NCBI GenBank assembly: GCA_900491605.1
Contig: UESW01004076.1
Location: forward strand, 503,736 to 567,735
Source of the DNA: Calamus simplicifolius
Taxonomy: Eukaryota > Streptophyta > Magnoliopsida > Arecales > Arecaceae
Length of the DNA: 64,000 nt
Reading direction: 5' to 3'
Part shown: in pieces, positions 33,304 through 46,481 of the stretch
Position numbering within the stretch: position 1 is the stretch's first letter
Layout of the letters: every line of letters starts with the position of its first letter
Program-made: the position numbers and the translations under genes
The notes under the pieces: model-generated
Told to the model about the DNA's origin: nothing
The model's database searches: none
The model's input: the letters and a program-made list of their open reading frames with translations, nothing else

Positions 33304-35890
33304 TATAATCAAATTAATGCTTGACTTAAATACAAATCAGACTTGATTCCATACCGACCTTACATTCAAATCTTTTATGCTAGATTTGACCTAGGTTGCT
33401 AGGTTGAGCCTAACTGACTTTCACGATAGTCTAGCAATGAAGACAAAAAAAGGTTGAAGGACAAAAGGTGACTCTAGTTTCATAGAGGGTTTAAAAGTGA
33501 GGAACATAGAAGTGAACAATAAGGGTTTTAGTTTTTCAAATTTAATATATTATAAAATACGATATTATTGTAAGGATAAAGATTAAGGCATGCCAAAGAT
33601 AATTTTATTACTTACAAGAAAAATAAAGTAAATCAGAATGAGATTAAACTAATGCAATTGTCAATTTTTCTTGACATAGAAGCAGGGTGCGATCGGTCAA
33701 GTTACAAAAGCCACTTCTAAAGGTACATTATTGGCTACTCCTTTGTAGTTTAAATTGATATCTAAACCTAAGTTCTGGATTTGATTGGAGATGATCCTTG
33801 CACATACTTGAGTTCGACTATATTTATAATGCTTTGGTCATAACTACAAAAGATAACTAAGTACTTGAAACTTTCGAAAACTCCTATTTAGTTTTGAAAG
33901 CTGCTAAAAACTTTCTTCAATTTGTGGCAACTGATAACTTCTTGTTTACTCTATAATTTAAATTATTGTCTCTGGTCTTCTGTTCAGACTGATGCTACTA
34001 GGAAGACCTAATTCATTTTCTGTTGCTTTGGGCTTAATTTACTAAAGGTTAATAACTTGGCTCCTACTAACTGGAGAGCATTAGTAAACTTTTAGTCTAA
34101 TGGTTAGCCTTTACATTCTTTAGCCTACTACTTCGTCTTACAAAAGGCAAAGGATGGTATTGACGAATCATATCCTAACATCCTAATGGGCTATCTGGTG
34201 TCAGCTTGGCATTTATTGGGCTCCTTTACCTTTCACATGGATCTTGCAAGGTCGACCCTTTTAATAACTTTTTTTGATACTTATTATTTATACAACCATT
34301 TTGGTTCCATTTCTTTGGAATCTATTTCAGAATGTGAAACATGCAAAGGACTTAATCATTATATGGCAAATTGAAAGCACTTTTCATTCTTTCGTACCTC
34401 ATTGATCTCCTTTATTTTTATTGGCTTCTTCCTTGTTGCCAACTATTTTCATTCCTCTCCTTCGTTCTTTATCTTCCAACTATAACATGGTTAAGGACAA
34501 AAGGCATCTCTTCCTTTCCTCTTAAGAAAACCAAACTTTCTTAATTGGGTACCTTTTATCCTATCTCACATCTATATGAGGACGTAGTGGCTGGGTGAGC
34601 ATGCTTACACTGTCTTAAAAATAAGCCTTCACTTTTTAATCCCTCATTTTCCATCACTTATTTTAGGGCCCTTTCTTGCATCTGGTATGGGCTTCAAAGT
34701 TCTCAATGAAATGGGGTTTGTCACAAGAATCTCTCTTTGTCTCACTTTTCATCCATATTGGATAAAACCAAGCATTATTGTCCACCCGAGTTGTCACAAG
34801 AATCTCTGCCTAGTTTTGCCATCACTCAATCCATTGCAATTTATTTCTTGCAACTGAGTCTTGCATCAACCAATCGAACCTTGCTCTTTTTCTCCTTGTT
34901 CCTCTCTCAAATGACAACACAACTGGTAATCTTGTATTTTTCAATTTGTTCACCAGGCCATACTGCCCTAGGCTGGCTGGTTGTAGCCAAAGGCAGCCTA
35001 TCTAATTGGCTACAATTAGAAGAAGAGCCAAATCCTTGACCTCAAGATAAAAAAAAGGGGCCTCTTTCCTCTCTATTAATCAATTTGAGAAGATGTTGTC
35101 TTCTTGAGCCAAATCAAGACCGATTCAATCTAATTCCATTAACCCAAGCCCTTCTTAATCTTTAACCCTAACCTAAGCCTAATTCAACCAAACCAAGCTA
35201 GTTACCTTGAACCAAGCCTGAATTTGAGCTTATTAGATCCGATTAGGCTCAATTCAAAACCAATCTAAACTTTAATTCATTTAAACCAACTCAAACTAAC
35301 TTAAACTAAACTCAACCTGAGTTAATTTGATCCAATTCGATATCTGGTCTAAGTTAAATTCTTATTGAACCCATTTACTAAACGAAAACTCATTTTGAGT
35401 TCAATTTCTACTAAAGCAAAACATTAACCAGCCCTAATTTTCTAAACTAGATCCTAAACCAAACACAATTGATCGAATCAAAACCTAAATCGAACCTAAT
35501 TAACTATATCAGATCCAAATTTAACCTTGAATAGATGGACCATGACCCTAATTAGAGGGTCTAAACCCTCATTATAGGTATATTTTCCTAATCAAATCTT
35601 AACTAAGAAAAAATGATTTAATTAGACTTTAATTAGTTTAATTAATCTCTAGTTAAAGAGCAATAGCCTAATTTAATTCTATTAAGAGGAGTATTAGCTC
35701 AATTAATTAGACCATAATTAAGTTGATCTAATTCTAGAGTCCCTATCCTAATTAATTATAATTTGATCCAATTAAATTAATTGGACCTAATTTGATCTAA
35801 TTAAACTAGGATGGGTCTAGATCTAAATCTAAATGTGTGATCTAATAATATGAAGGAATAATTAATTAATTAATAATAATGATTGAAGGT
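33304..35890. other. AT-rich DNA without recognisable genes
   Basis: No frame over about 100 codons shows recognisable content. From about 35100 to 35880 the sequence is low complexity, built of variations on CTAATTTGATC, AACCTAA and TTAATTAG, and resembles strongly decayed repeat DNA. Nothing else can be supported. Confidence 0.45.
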
Positions 35891-35899
35891 AATCATACT

Positions 35900-37265
35900 T
35901 TTGAGATCGAACAAGAGCTATCGGGCATTTATTGGTGCTTAGATCCATGATGGATTGTATTTGGATTCATAGTGGATTATATTAATTTGTGAAATGCAAT
36001 TAGAGGTAAGAACCTTGCCTATCCCTTGTGAATGTGTAAAAACCTTACGTGTACACATATAAAAGACGGATAATTTCTTGTATATGTTTTTACTAGCATG
36101 AATCATGATTTTGTTATATATCATTTATCAACATAATTTGACTATGCATGGATATGAATTTTTTTAGCTATTATAGTATGATTTCAAGTTACATGCATAT
36201 AGTTATGGCATATCTTATACTACAGTAGCATAGTTTATAATGTTGATGATGTGGCATTAAAAATGTTTTGCATATTAAAATATTAAAAGATATGATAGGA
36301 TGGAATGAGAAAAGGTATATAGACTATTTATAGATATGTGATAAGGTGGCAGTAGTGATCAAGCTCACCATGGCGACCATTATGGTGACCAATATATAGC
36401 GATGGTTATATGTTCACTAAAGTAAAATTATATTGGACCTAGGGTAATGGCTTGATTAGGTTTGTTAACACTTAGCATCAATTTTGATTAATGATACATG
36501 CCATTAGTTCTAGCCTAACTTAGTCAGGGTTCGGCCAAGCTTAGACACATGACATGAGTGATTGAGTCAACTATAATAACTTAGTCTGTACTGATGGTTC
36601 TATGCTCACTAGTGTAGAACCAGCCATGGCAACAGATGATAGCCAAATTAGGTTTATAATTCATGGCACTAATACGAGAACGAACTAGGTATGAGGTAAC
36701 CGCTAAGTTAAGTTTATACATATAGAGTGTTGGAACAACTAGTTCGCTAGTATATATCATTAAAGTACACTGGTATAATATAGTCCAATGTCGTAAATGA
36801 TACGATATTTTGCAACATAATTTATTTATTATAAACATTATTTTAATATTATAAATATATTTTATTATATATTCATATATGTATGTGCAAAAATTTTTGC
36901 TAAGTTATAAGCTCTTATTATATTCAGCATATTTTTCACAAACTTAAGGATTCAAAGATAAAGTAGCACTTGGAACCAGTATATATTAAGAAAGATGCCA
37001 TATAGATAGTTTTTTTATTTTATATTAGTATTATACAATATTTTCTTATATATTAAAAATAATAAATTGTATATTTGTTTGGTATCTTTATTTTTATTTG
37101 CATGTATATCAATATGAGAAATAAATTTTGTGAGCTCCTAAGATTCCACATGGTAGGTGGCCGTATTGCCTGCTTCCGGAGGAGCAAGCAACGTGCATGA
37201 TATAAGTTTGATAAAAATTGCGATGCCTCATAAACCAACCTCGGATTGGACTTGACAACCATTAA
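35900..37265. repeat. Possible decayed LTR-like sequence
   Basis: Contains internal related blocks (ACCATGGCGACCATTATGGT near 36368 and CCAGCCATGGCAAC near 36610). The style recalls long LTRs of Del-type chromoviruses. No ends, primer site or target duplication can be shown, so this is a weak guess. Confidence 0.25.
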
Positions 37266-38886
37266 GAAAGGCTATGATTGTATTCCAGGAATAAGCGTTC
37301 TTAACGCAATGCTTTCACGAAATATTCCACCTAGCCTGCTTGACGGCAACTGATGCAGATTAATTTCTCTTGCAGAGCATCCATCCGATCATGAATTGCG
37401 TCATGTTCGATTTTTTTTTTGGACGCTTCGAGGTTGAGTTGGGCTACCGTCGCAGATTTGATAAGAAGATTTCCATGTGCAAGCCGAGTTTTCTTTCTTA
37501 TGGACTCGGACGGACCCACGAAAAGTTGATGGGAAAGTAATCGCTTAACGTGCCGCTTCCTTTACTGCAGGCGCCCATTGATTGCTTCTCTTCAAACCGG
37601 CGCCAGAAGGGTTGTTTAGCCTTAATTTATCGCCATCTCTACATGAAATAAATATTTTGGCATCAAAGCTGAAAAATTAGGGATGATAAATTTTTTTATT
37701 TAATCATTTATCCTATCGATATCATTTTTAACAGATCAAATAATTCTTGATCTAAATGATTTAATAAGTATTAAAAAATTTTTATTAATAGCTAAATGGA
37801 TAAACAACTTGACAACGATATTCTCCATTCCATCCCCATTTATTCATCTCTATCTTTGTTGGTTTTATATATATATTTAAATTTTAAATATATATTAATA
37901 TATTAAAATTTAAAATTTTAAAATAAATAAAATAATATATATAGTAAAATATTTGAATTTATTTTCTTTGACTCTTGCTCTTCCTTCTTTTATGCAGCTA
38001 TCTCTTGCTTTTTCTTCTTTTACAATTGATCTCCATCTTATCCTAAAAAAAATATATATTTAAATTTTTAATAAACTATAAATTTAATAAAATAATTTTA
38101 TTTTTTTATATAAACGGACAAATAGGTACCCATTGTGTATCTGTTTATCTGATTCTCGCCCAGTTAACTATAACGAATTAAAGGGACAGGGAACAGGGAT
38201 GTTTTTCTTAACGATGATGAGACCGATATAGGTCCCGAGCCATTGCCATCCCTAGTAAATTATGCTTCGGTACTTTACTTATTATCAAGCAATATTTTAA
38301 TATTTTAGCATTAAACTTTTCATAAGTTAATTGATATAATCTCTGCTCATTAAGAATTTAACTATATATTTTATATAATTAAAAAAATAAATTTTAATTA
38401 TTTATTTTGTAACAATTGAATTATTTATTTTATATATTTTATTTATATAAGTATATATAAGGAATTAAAAAAGGTCAACAAACTATCCTTAAATTGAGCT
38501 TCAAGCTAGTGGCCCATTTAATTTTCTTATAAAAATTTAAAAAATAATTACTTAATATTTTTCTAAAGATATTATAGTTAAATTAATATTTTTCATATAG
38601 AATTATTCCGAGCCAAATATAGAACAATTTTTTTCATGCAAATTTCTTATAAATCAGATGCAACAAAATCTTTTTTTCTAGGTTCACACATATTGTGATG
38701 GTTATAAAACCTTCTGGATCAAATGATATTTTCAAACTTATTTTATTTCAACCTCCACGAGTACGGGGATCTACCCGTCGTCTCATTCTTAATCTTATGG
38801 GATAATGAAACGGAGACGTGAGTAAGAAATCTCATGTAGAAAACCATTTCCTTCTCAAGGAAAGTCACAAACTTTTTCTTAGAAGC
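37266..38886. other. Unassigned DNA, with a GC-richer island at 37270-37640
   Basis: The island differs in base composition from the AT-rich DNA around it and holds a 62-codon minus-strand frame (37519-37331) with a charged, helix-like sequence. I do not recognise it, and it may be a decayed gene fragment. The remainder is AT-rich with no gene seen. Confidence 0.3.
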
Positions 38887-38889
38887 TTA

Positions 38890-39197
38890 GGTAGTGTTTG
38901 AAATAGGGGATCAGAAGAGATATCCCCTCTTATTCCTAAAAGCCATAACTATAAAAGATAGCTGAGAATAAAGTTAACCAAAGGGATAATCCATGGTTAA
39001 CCATGGTTAACCATGGGATATCCCCTCAATTTATTCCCTATAAAATGCAGGAATAGCTGGTTATCCCTCCAAATAAGAGTAAAAAAAAGTTATCCAATAG
39101 ATTTACCTTTTTGCATTTGATATGATCAATGGGATAGTCAAAGGATATCCCTAGGGATAGACTATCCATGGATAATATTTTTCTATCAAACACTACC
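38890..39197. mobile_element. Tourist-like MITE, copy 1 (308 bp)
   Basis: Starts GGTAGTGTTTGA and ends TCAAACACTACC, a perfect 12-bp inverted repeat, flanked by TTA at 38887-38889 and 39198-39200. The interior has the self-complementary run CCATGGTTAACCATGGTTAA. Size, terminal repeats and TTA target fit PIF/Harbinger-derived MITEs. No coding capacity. Confidence 0.8.
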
Positions 39198-39201
39198 TTA
39201 A

Positions 39202-39545
39202 GGTAGTGTTTGAAATAGGGGATAAGAGGGGATATTCCCTGGATATCTCTTCTTATTCCCAAAAGCCATAACTATAAGGGATAACTAGGAATAAGTTAAC
39301 CAAAGAGATAATCCATGGTTAACCATGGTTAACCATGGGATATCCCCTCAATTTTTTCCTATAGAATGCAGGAATAGCTGGTTATCCCTCCAAATAAAAT
39401 TAAAAAAAAAAGTTATCATATGGATTTACTTTTTGCATTTGATATGATCAATGGGATAGTCAAGGGATATCCCTAGGGATAGCCAGGGGACAAACTCTAT
39501 CCCATACACTTATCCATGGATAATATTTTTCTATCAAATGCTACC
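39202..39545. mobile_element. Tourist-like MITE, copy 2 (344 bp)
   Basis: Same family as the copy just left of it: starts GGTAGTGTTTGA, ends TCAAATGCTACC (two changes in the terminal repeat) and has the same CCATGGTTAACC core. TTAA lies on both sides (39198-39201, 39546-39549), so it abuts copy 1 with only the target bases between. Confidence 0.78.
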
Positions 39546-39549
39546 TTAA

Positions 39550-41397
39550 TGTTGAAAGGTTATGTGCCCAATTTGTGGCTTCTGTGTTATATTTTTTGCT
39601 TGACAACTCACAAATATCAGATAACAATCATGCAAGCTAGAATTATGTAAGATGAAACGCCTTGATTTCGTATGGCTGTACAAGATAAAGTTGGTGCAAG
39701 TAGTAGTTTAGGTAGCAATCTCCATGCAGATAGAACAGTGACTACCATCCAAATTTTGGCTGGCTAATGAATTTTTTGTAAAACTAGAATTTGAATCTAT
39801 TATAAAATTTGAGACTGTAATATCAGTAGGATCGAGTTGTTTTATTTTATTATTTTCTTGGTAACAATCTTATTAATTTTGTTTTTATAAAAAGATACTA
39901 AAAGTTGTGAGATTTTGAAACGCATCAACGAGGAAAAAAGTAAAAGGATAAAAGAAGAAGAAGGGAAAAAACACTAGACAAAAAAATAGAAATAGAGAAA
40001 AGGAAGAAAAAAAGAAAGAAAGAAAAGATTAGAAGTAAAGGAGATGAGAAAAAAATAAAGAAAGCAATAGCAAAACAAAGTAATAAGAAAAGAAAAAAAA
40101 ATGAGTGGAACCAATAAAGTAGAAAAAGTAATAAGCAGTTAATTAATAACTAAGGTTTTAATGGTGTCCATGCCTTCATTGGTTTCTTTTTCATAAATTT
40201 TTTATTGTTATACCTTAATCCCTATTTGGATCAAGTGTATGACAGGACCATAAACTCGTAGGTATAACCTAAGAAATTATCCTAAGCCAAATAATACATG
40301 CAATTCTTAATTTAATAAATATATTTAATTTAAATCAAAATGGTCTTTGGCCATAATACAGATGTATCTCGAGCAAGGATCAAATATGCCAATAAAGAAC
40401 AAATACATTATATAAGTCTAATCATAGAATTCTAATATAAAGTCCTAATTACAAGATTTCAATTTAGTCCAATCCAATATTACCTTTAAAAATATCTAGG
40501 CTTTGAAAAAAAATGAGGATAACTGAAATAAGCCACTACTAAGTGTGAATCTCCAACACACTTATATACACATGTGTACATACTTTTCTTAAAACATTAT
40601 TAAAATATGATATTTACATGCACAGATAACAAATATAAGTAACATCTAACAATATAGCCAAATATCATTATATAGAAGAGTCATAAACTTAAACACGCAA
40701 CATATAATCACATATAATCATATATATGTCCAAATTGACAAGCATCTTACAAACCATAAGCAAAACATAATATAACCACTAATACCAAATATCAAAACCT
40801 TTTAAGACAAATCTGTCAATGTTATCTTTGATTTATATTCATTATGCATAAGATCAATATTACTAGCTTGGCAATGGATTAGTCAAGCCATGCATTAGCT
40901 TATAGTGGGCAAACAAAATTGACCATGCTGCAACATATGGTAGCAATATATTAATCTCATTAATTTAGCTAAACTTCAGCTTGTTGTAATAGTCATATAT
41001 GGCCACGTTACAACCTGCAATGATAATAAAGATCGAGCCACACTTCAACACATGATAGCAATCATATTTAATTACACTACAATTTACGATGATAATAAAC
41101 ATTGAGCCGTGCTTTAGTTCACAATGACATCAAATGTATATATCTAGTCCATTACTTTTAACATTATTAATTCTTAATTTATAGACATGAATTTTAATGT
41201 TATTTTATCATACAACATAAAATTCTGAATATACGCAAGCCATTTGTAATCATATAATACATTTTCATTGTTATAGATGTTTACATTCAAACAACATGAT
41301 ATTGCTATGACATATATTAACAAAATATATTTGACCATACCAACATGATTTTCACAACAAGCTTTGATGCATAGTTATCATAAAATCAATAATACTG

Positions 41398-41400
<3 letters not shown>
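39550..41400. other. AT-rich DNA with a purine tract; possible decayed LTR
   Basis: 39925-40135 is a plus-strand A/G-rich tract (AAGAAGAAGAAGG, AAGAAAGAAAG). 40860-41130 holds related blocks such as CAATGATAATAAAGATCGAG and GATGATAATAAACATTGAG. A purine tract followed by a long AT-rich part is also the layout of G1's LTR read on its own strand, so this may be an old LTR of that type. No boundaries are visible. Confidence 0.3.

Positions 41401-41401
<1 letters not shown>

Positions 41402-41465
<64 letters not shown>
41402..41465. repeat. (TA)n microsatellite
   Basis: About 64 bases of uninterrupted TA dinucleotides, with a shorter (TA)n near 41482-41501. Confidence 0.97.
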
Positions 41466-41467
<2 letters not shown>

Positions 41468-41547
41468 TATATAGCTTTGCACATATATATATATATATAT
41501 ACATAAAAAGATTTAAGGAAAATGTCTACCTTAGTCAACCACAATTC

Positions 41548-42269
41548 TGAAGAGTGGATCATCCTCTTTCTAACCTTGGAGCATAGCACGCATTCGGCCA
41601 GCCCCAAGTTGTGTGGAGATGCGGAAGCGAGATGATATCCCTGCTGAAATTTCTGCAGCAGAATTTTGGATCTTGATCTTAGTAATCTTCCCAGATTGAT
41701 TAGCAACTAGGATTTTCCTTGATTTCTTGCGCCCCAAGATTGTAAGAGAGGGTCGTGGCCTCTCTTCTTCCTCACGTGAACCTTCAGATCTGATCCAGAG
41801 AATCAAGAGACGCTGCCCAAGGAGAAGGTATTGCTAGGGTTTCTTCCTTCTCCTTCTTTGAGAGAGGCGGCTCCAAGAAGATGGCTAGGGCAGAGATGGC
41901 AGCAATAAAACCCTAGAAACCTAGGGCATCTATATGTGAGAAAGAGAGGATGAGGAAGAGAAGGATAGCTTATTCTAGGGAGAAAAGGGTTTCTTTCATT
42001 CATCTCTAATCATCATCGTTACATGACTATATATAACCCGTCCCCATGACGGCCACCAAAATAAAACCAACACCACACATGAACCGGTGCCTTATTATAT
42101 GGATAATAAACCCTAAAAAACTCCTTGGACCAATCCACACCTTGGGCCCAAACCCAGCCCAATGATAGACTAGCCCCCTCAAGACCCAACAACCTGGGCC
42201 TTAACCCTGTGGAGCCTACAAACCTCCACCCTAGGATTTAAGCTTTGGAGTACCACACCAGGCTCTACA
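41548..42269 (-). repeat. C2 3' LTR (722 bp)
   Basis: Plus-strand ends TGAAGAG and GCTCTACA. A minus-strand TATA-like box (complement of CTATATATAA at about 42028) is present. The frame at 41570-41806 is LTR sequence, repeated at 46522-46759, not a gene. Confidence 0.95.
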
Positions 42270-42674
42270 ATCTCCACCTTGGTGCTTCAAAGCTGTTGAA
42301 AAATCTGCACATTCCCTCAGACCCATCAGTGTCACACATGAGAGAAAGCTATCCCGTGGAAGAGTCTTCGTAAGTGCATCTGCCTGGTTCTTCTTTGTAT
42401 GAACTTTTACCAGCTCCACTTCACCTTTTTCCACCAATTCTCTGATCCTGTGATACCTCACATCTATATGCTTTGTGCGTGCATGATAGATTGGGTTCTG
42501 AGCTAACTGCAGGGCACTCTGACTATCACTGTGTAACAATATTGTACCCTGCTTCACCCCCATTTCCATGATGAGTCTCTTTAACCAAAGAGCCTCCTTG
42601 GCAGCCTCTGTAATCCCTATATACTCAGCTTCTGTTGTAGACAAAGCTGTAATAGGTTGAAGGTTGATCTCCAA
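42231..42674 (-). pseudogene. pol: C2 RNase H (frameshifted from reverse transcriptase)
   Basis: Contains LQPITALSTTEAEYIG, LLHSDSQSALQLAQNP and HARTKHIDVRYHRIRE, the standard copia RNase H blocks, then NQADALTKTLPRD. It is separated from the upstream frame by a one-base deletion just after ISWRS. Its last 13 codons and stop run through the purine tract into the 3' LTR (42231-42269). Confidence 0.9.
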
Positions 42675-44228
42675 GAAATTAATCCACCATACATGCTGAA
42701 CACATACCCTGTGGTAGACCTTCTTGTATCCAGATCACCTGCAAAATTTGCATCCACAAATCCTTCCAATGGACCTAATGACTTACTTGGGATATTAGAT
42801 TTCTCCTTGGATCCATCTTGCTGCCCAAAAATTAGACCAAGTCCACGAGTTCCCTGAAGGTACCTTAAAATCCACTTGAGTGCCTTCCAGTGCTCCTTCC
42901 CTAGGTTCGCCATGAATCTGCTCACCTGGCTCACTGCATATGCTATGTCAGGCCTGCAACACACCATAGCATACATAATGCTGCCCACGGCACTGGCATA
43001 TGGAACTCTCTCCATGTACTCTTTCTCTTCATCTGTCTGGGGGTTCTGTAACTTAGAAAGAGACATGTGACTAGCCAAAGGTGTTCCAACTGGTTTGGCC
43101 TTATCCATCCCAAACCTCTCCAACACCTTGTGAATATATCCACCCAATGACAAGTGTAGAATTCCCTTGGTCCTATCTATGTAAATTTCCATCCCAAGTA
43201 TCTTCCTAGCTGACCCCAAATCCTTCATTTCAAATTCTGTTGATAATGCATATTTCAGTCTATTCACTGCTTCAACACTCCTGCTGGCAATGAGTATATC
43301 ATCCACATACAAAAGGAGATACAGTGCATCATCCTCATCCACATCTTTCATATTGACACAAGTATCATGTTCACATCTAGAAAATCCAAGGCCCAAAATA
43401 AAAGTGTCAAACCTTTTGTACCACTGACGGGGTGACTGCTTCAAACCATAGAGCGATTTTTTAGTAGACACACTTTTTCTTCCAATCCAGATTCCTTGAA
43501 ACCCTCTGGTTGCTTCATGTATATCCTCTCCTCTAGACTCCCATGTAAGAAAGCCGTCTTCACGTCCATCTGCTGCAACTCCATACCATGTTGTGCTACG
43601 AGAGATAACAACACACGAATTGAAGCATGACGTACCACTAGAGAGAATACCTCTGTGTAGTCCACTCCCTCTCTCTGTGAGAACCCCTTAGCAACAAGCC
43701 TTGCTTTGTATCTGACTCCACCTTGCTCTGAAGGTTCCTCCTTCTTTGTGAACACCCATTTTGAACCAATGGCCCGAGCATCTCTAGGTAGATCCACTAG
43801 CTGCCATGTCTTGTTCTTTTCCAGGGACTCCATCTCCTCCATCATGGCCTGCATCCATGAGTCTCTTTCTGAACTTTCCATGGCTTCTTGGAAGGTCTCT
43901 GGATCTTCATTTGCAATGATTAGAGCATAGGAAATCATGTCATCAATGCGATACCGAGCAGGTTTGATGATGGTACGCTTTGCCTTGTGTAGTGCCACAC
44001 CCCTTTGATCATCTCTCAAAGCTGAAGTGTGTGACTCCACCTGCACCTCCTTTTGGATTGATGGCTCTTGTGGCTGATCCTTTACATGTATTGGAACATT
44101 CATACCAAACTCCACCTCAAAAGAAGCATGTTTTGAAGTAGAAGTAGAAGGTACATCACCTGTCAGCCAATGCTATCCACTGCTGTCCTGTTTAGCCTTT
44201 TCAGCTTCATCTGCAATCTCTGACCTCT
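42617..44228 (-). pseudogene. pol: C2 reverse transcriptase (two frames)
   Basis: The N-terminal part (44115-43441) has DSWMQAMMEEMESLEKNKTW, GSKWVFTKK and MDVKTAFLHGSLEERIYM. A missing A in a run near 43465 shifts the frame, and 43471-42617 continues with KSLYGLKQSPRQWYKRFD, catalytic YVDD (43299-43310) and GFVDANFAGD. Upstream, a shift near 44231 and a TAG near 44172 interrupt the linker from integrase. Confidence 0.92.
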
Positions 44229-45449
44229 TCAAGATGCTTTCTCATCAAAAATAATGTCTCTACTGATGATACACTTCTGTGAATCTGAACTCCATAGCAA
44301 ATAGCCTTTAACTCCCTGTGGATACCCGATGAAGATCAGCCTTTGTGATTTTGGGTCCAGCTTGCTCCTTTCAGTTGCCTCCACATGTGCATAGGTTGGG
44401 CAACCAAAAATCCTTAGGTGTCCAAGCTCCACCTTCTTCCCACTCCAGATCTCCTCTGGAATGCCTCCATCAAGTTTTCTATTAGGGGATCTGTTAACAA
44501 GAAAACCAGAGAACATAATTGCATCACCCCAAAAGACCTTGGGTAGTGATGCCTGCAGCCTCAAACACCTAGCCTTCTCTGTCAATGTACGATTCATCCT
44601 CTCTGCCACACCATTCTGCTGGGGAGTCATCCTTACTGTGTAATGGCGTTGGATCCCATTTTCCTTACAGTAGCTTCTGAATTCATTGCTTGTATACTCC
44701 CCTCCATTGTCAGATCTCAAACACTTCACTGGTTTTCCTGTCTCCTTTTCAACACCAACTCTCCAAGCTTTAAACCGAGCAAATACCTTTGATTTTTCTC
44801 TTATCAGATATACCCATACCTTCCTGGAGTAGTCATCAATGAAAGTTAAAAAATACTTAGCCCCACCTCTGGCTGACACAGGGGCTGGTCCCCATACATC
44901 TGAGTGAACTAGTTCCAGAATACCTTCACTCTGCTTGGAACTGCTGGCAAATCTTACCCTATGTTGTTTGCCATAAATACAGGGCTCACAGATGTCATTA
45001 TCCTCCTTCTTAAGTGATGGAATTAGACCTCTTTTGCTGAGTTCTATAAGCCCTTTATCACTCATGTGTCCCATTCGATAGTGCCACAGTTTATAGACCA
45101 ACTGTTCCTCCTGTGCCGCTGCTAGCACCTCTGCACCATCTATGGCCACTGAGCCTTCCATCTGATAGAGATTATTTTCCAACCTTCTCCCTTTCATCAC
45201 CACTAATGCACCCTTGGTTATCCTCAAACATCCACTCCCCGGCTGGCTTCCAAAAGCATACCCATGCTTCTCCAGGTAGCCCAAAGAAATTAGATTCTTC
45301 TTCAACTCCGGGACATGTTTGACATTGGTTAAAGTCCTTATAACCCCATCATACATCCTCACCCTTATACTTCCAACTCCAGCAACCTTACAAGGATGAT
45401 TATCACCAAGGCATACACTCCCTCCATCAGATTCTTCATAAGTTGCAAA
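44229..45449 (-). pseudogene. pol: C2 protease end, GAG-pre-integrase and integrase
   Basis: The protease motif LDSACSHH is at the end of the gag frame; a TGG-to-TAG change at about 45448 stops it two codons later. The downstream frame (45362-44229) has the GAG-pre-integrase block WHYRMGHMSDKGL, CEPCIYGKQHRVRF, and the integrase core with Asp in VHSDVWGP, Asp in LRSDNGGEY and Glu in QQNGVAERMNRTL, all kept. It ends in DIIFDEKAS before a frameshift. The integrase core itself is unbroken. Confidence 0.92.
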
Positions 45450-46364
45450 CTACTCCCTATGCGAAGTATAATGGTGAGAACATGCTGAGTCAAGTGTCCA
45501 ACAACTATCACACTTCTTGGTCCCATCTGAAACTACCAGTACATCATCTTCACTGTCTTCAGATGAATTTGCACCACCATTGCTGGCTGAACCTCCCTTG
45601 GAAATGCCCTTCCCCTTCTCATTTTTCAGAAGTGGGCAATTTCTCTTCAGATGACCAATCTGATGACACTTGTAACACTTCCATGCTTTCTGCTTGCCCC
45701 GAGACTTAGATCTGCCTTTGGACTTGCCTCTAACCTTTTCCCAAGGTCTTCCTTGCCTCTCATTCACAGCAAGTACCTCTGTGTTAGAGTTTCCCATGCG
45801 AATCTTTTCTCTTTGCTGGTTTGATCTCAGCATCCCCACAACCTCTTCATAATTCAGGGTCTCCTTCCTATACACCAAGGTTGTAATCAGACCATCATAG
45901 GAACTGGGTAGCGAACACAACAAGATGAGGGTCTTGTCTTCTTCATCAATCTTTACATCAAGGCTCATCACCTCTGAGCACACTTGATTGAATTTCTGAA
46001 TATGGGCCACAAGATCTCCTCCCTCAGGCATTCTCAAGCTGTACAACTGTTTCTTCAACCACAACTTGTTTGTCATACTCTTTCCCATGTAAGTGTTCTC
46101 TAAAGTTTCCCATAGCCCCCTTGCCGTGGTCTGCGTGCAAATCTCCGGCAAGACTTGATCAGCCAAGCACATCCTGATTGTGCTAAATGCAATCTCCTCT
46201 AACTCCTCCCAATCCTCACTACTTATATTATCCGGTCTTTGTTTCACCAAGACCTTATAAATCCTTTGCTGTACCAATAAATCCTTCACCCTTTGCTGCC
46301 ATAGGGTGAAGTTCCCCTTGCCATCATACTTTTCAAAATCCAATTTAAAGCTACTAGATGCCAT
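45450..46364 (-). pseudogene. gag: C2 gag with CCHC knuckle
   Basis: I choose ATG at 46364 (MASSSFKLDFEKYDG) over the upstream in-frame ATG at 46388, because homologous copia Gags begin this way. Blocks: GNFTLWQQRVKDLL, LWLKKQLYSLRMPEG, MSLDVKIDEEDK, then the zinc knuckle CYKCHQIGHLKRNC near 45640-45680. It is open to the stop at 45450 and continues into protease, as expected for a single copia polyprotein. Confidence 0.92.
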
Positions 46365-46481
46365 ATCCAACCAAGAAACAATGCACACAACAAAAACAGA
46401 AAATTAAACTTGCTGCAGAAATTTCTGGTTTGATATCTTACCAAGAAACGCCCAAGATCCAATCTTTTCTCCACCAAATCA

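Noticed and set aside
35939..36838. Small minus-strand frames in AT-rich DNA
   Set aside because: Short, low complexity, no motifs; length expected by chance.
41570..41806. 78-codon frame with basic residues, found again at 46522-46759
   Set aside because: It lies inside C2's LTR in both copies and is not part of gag or pol.
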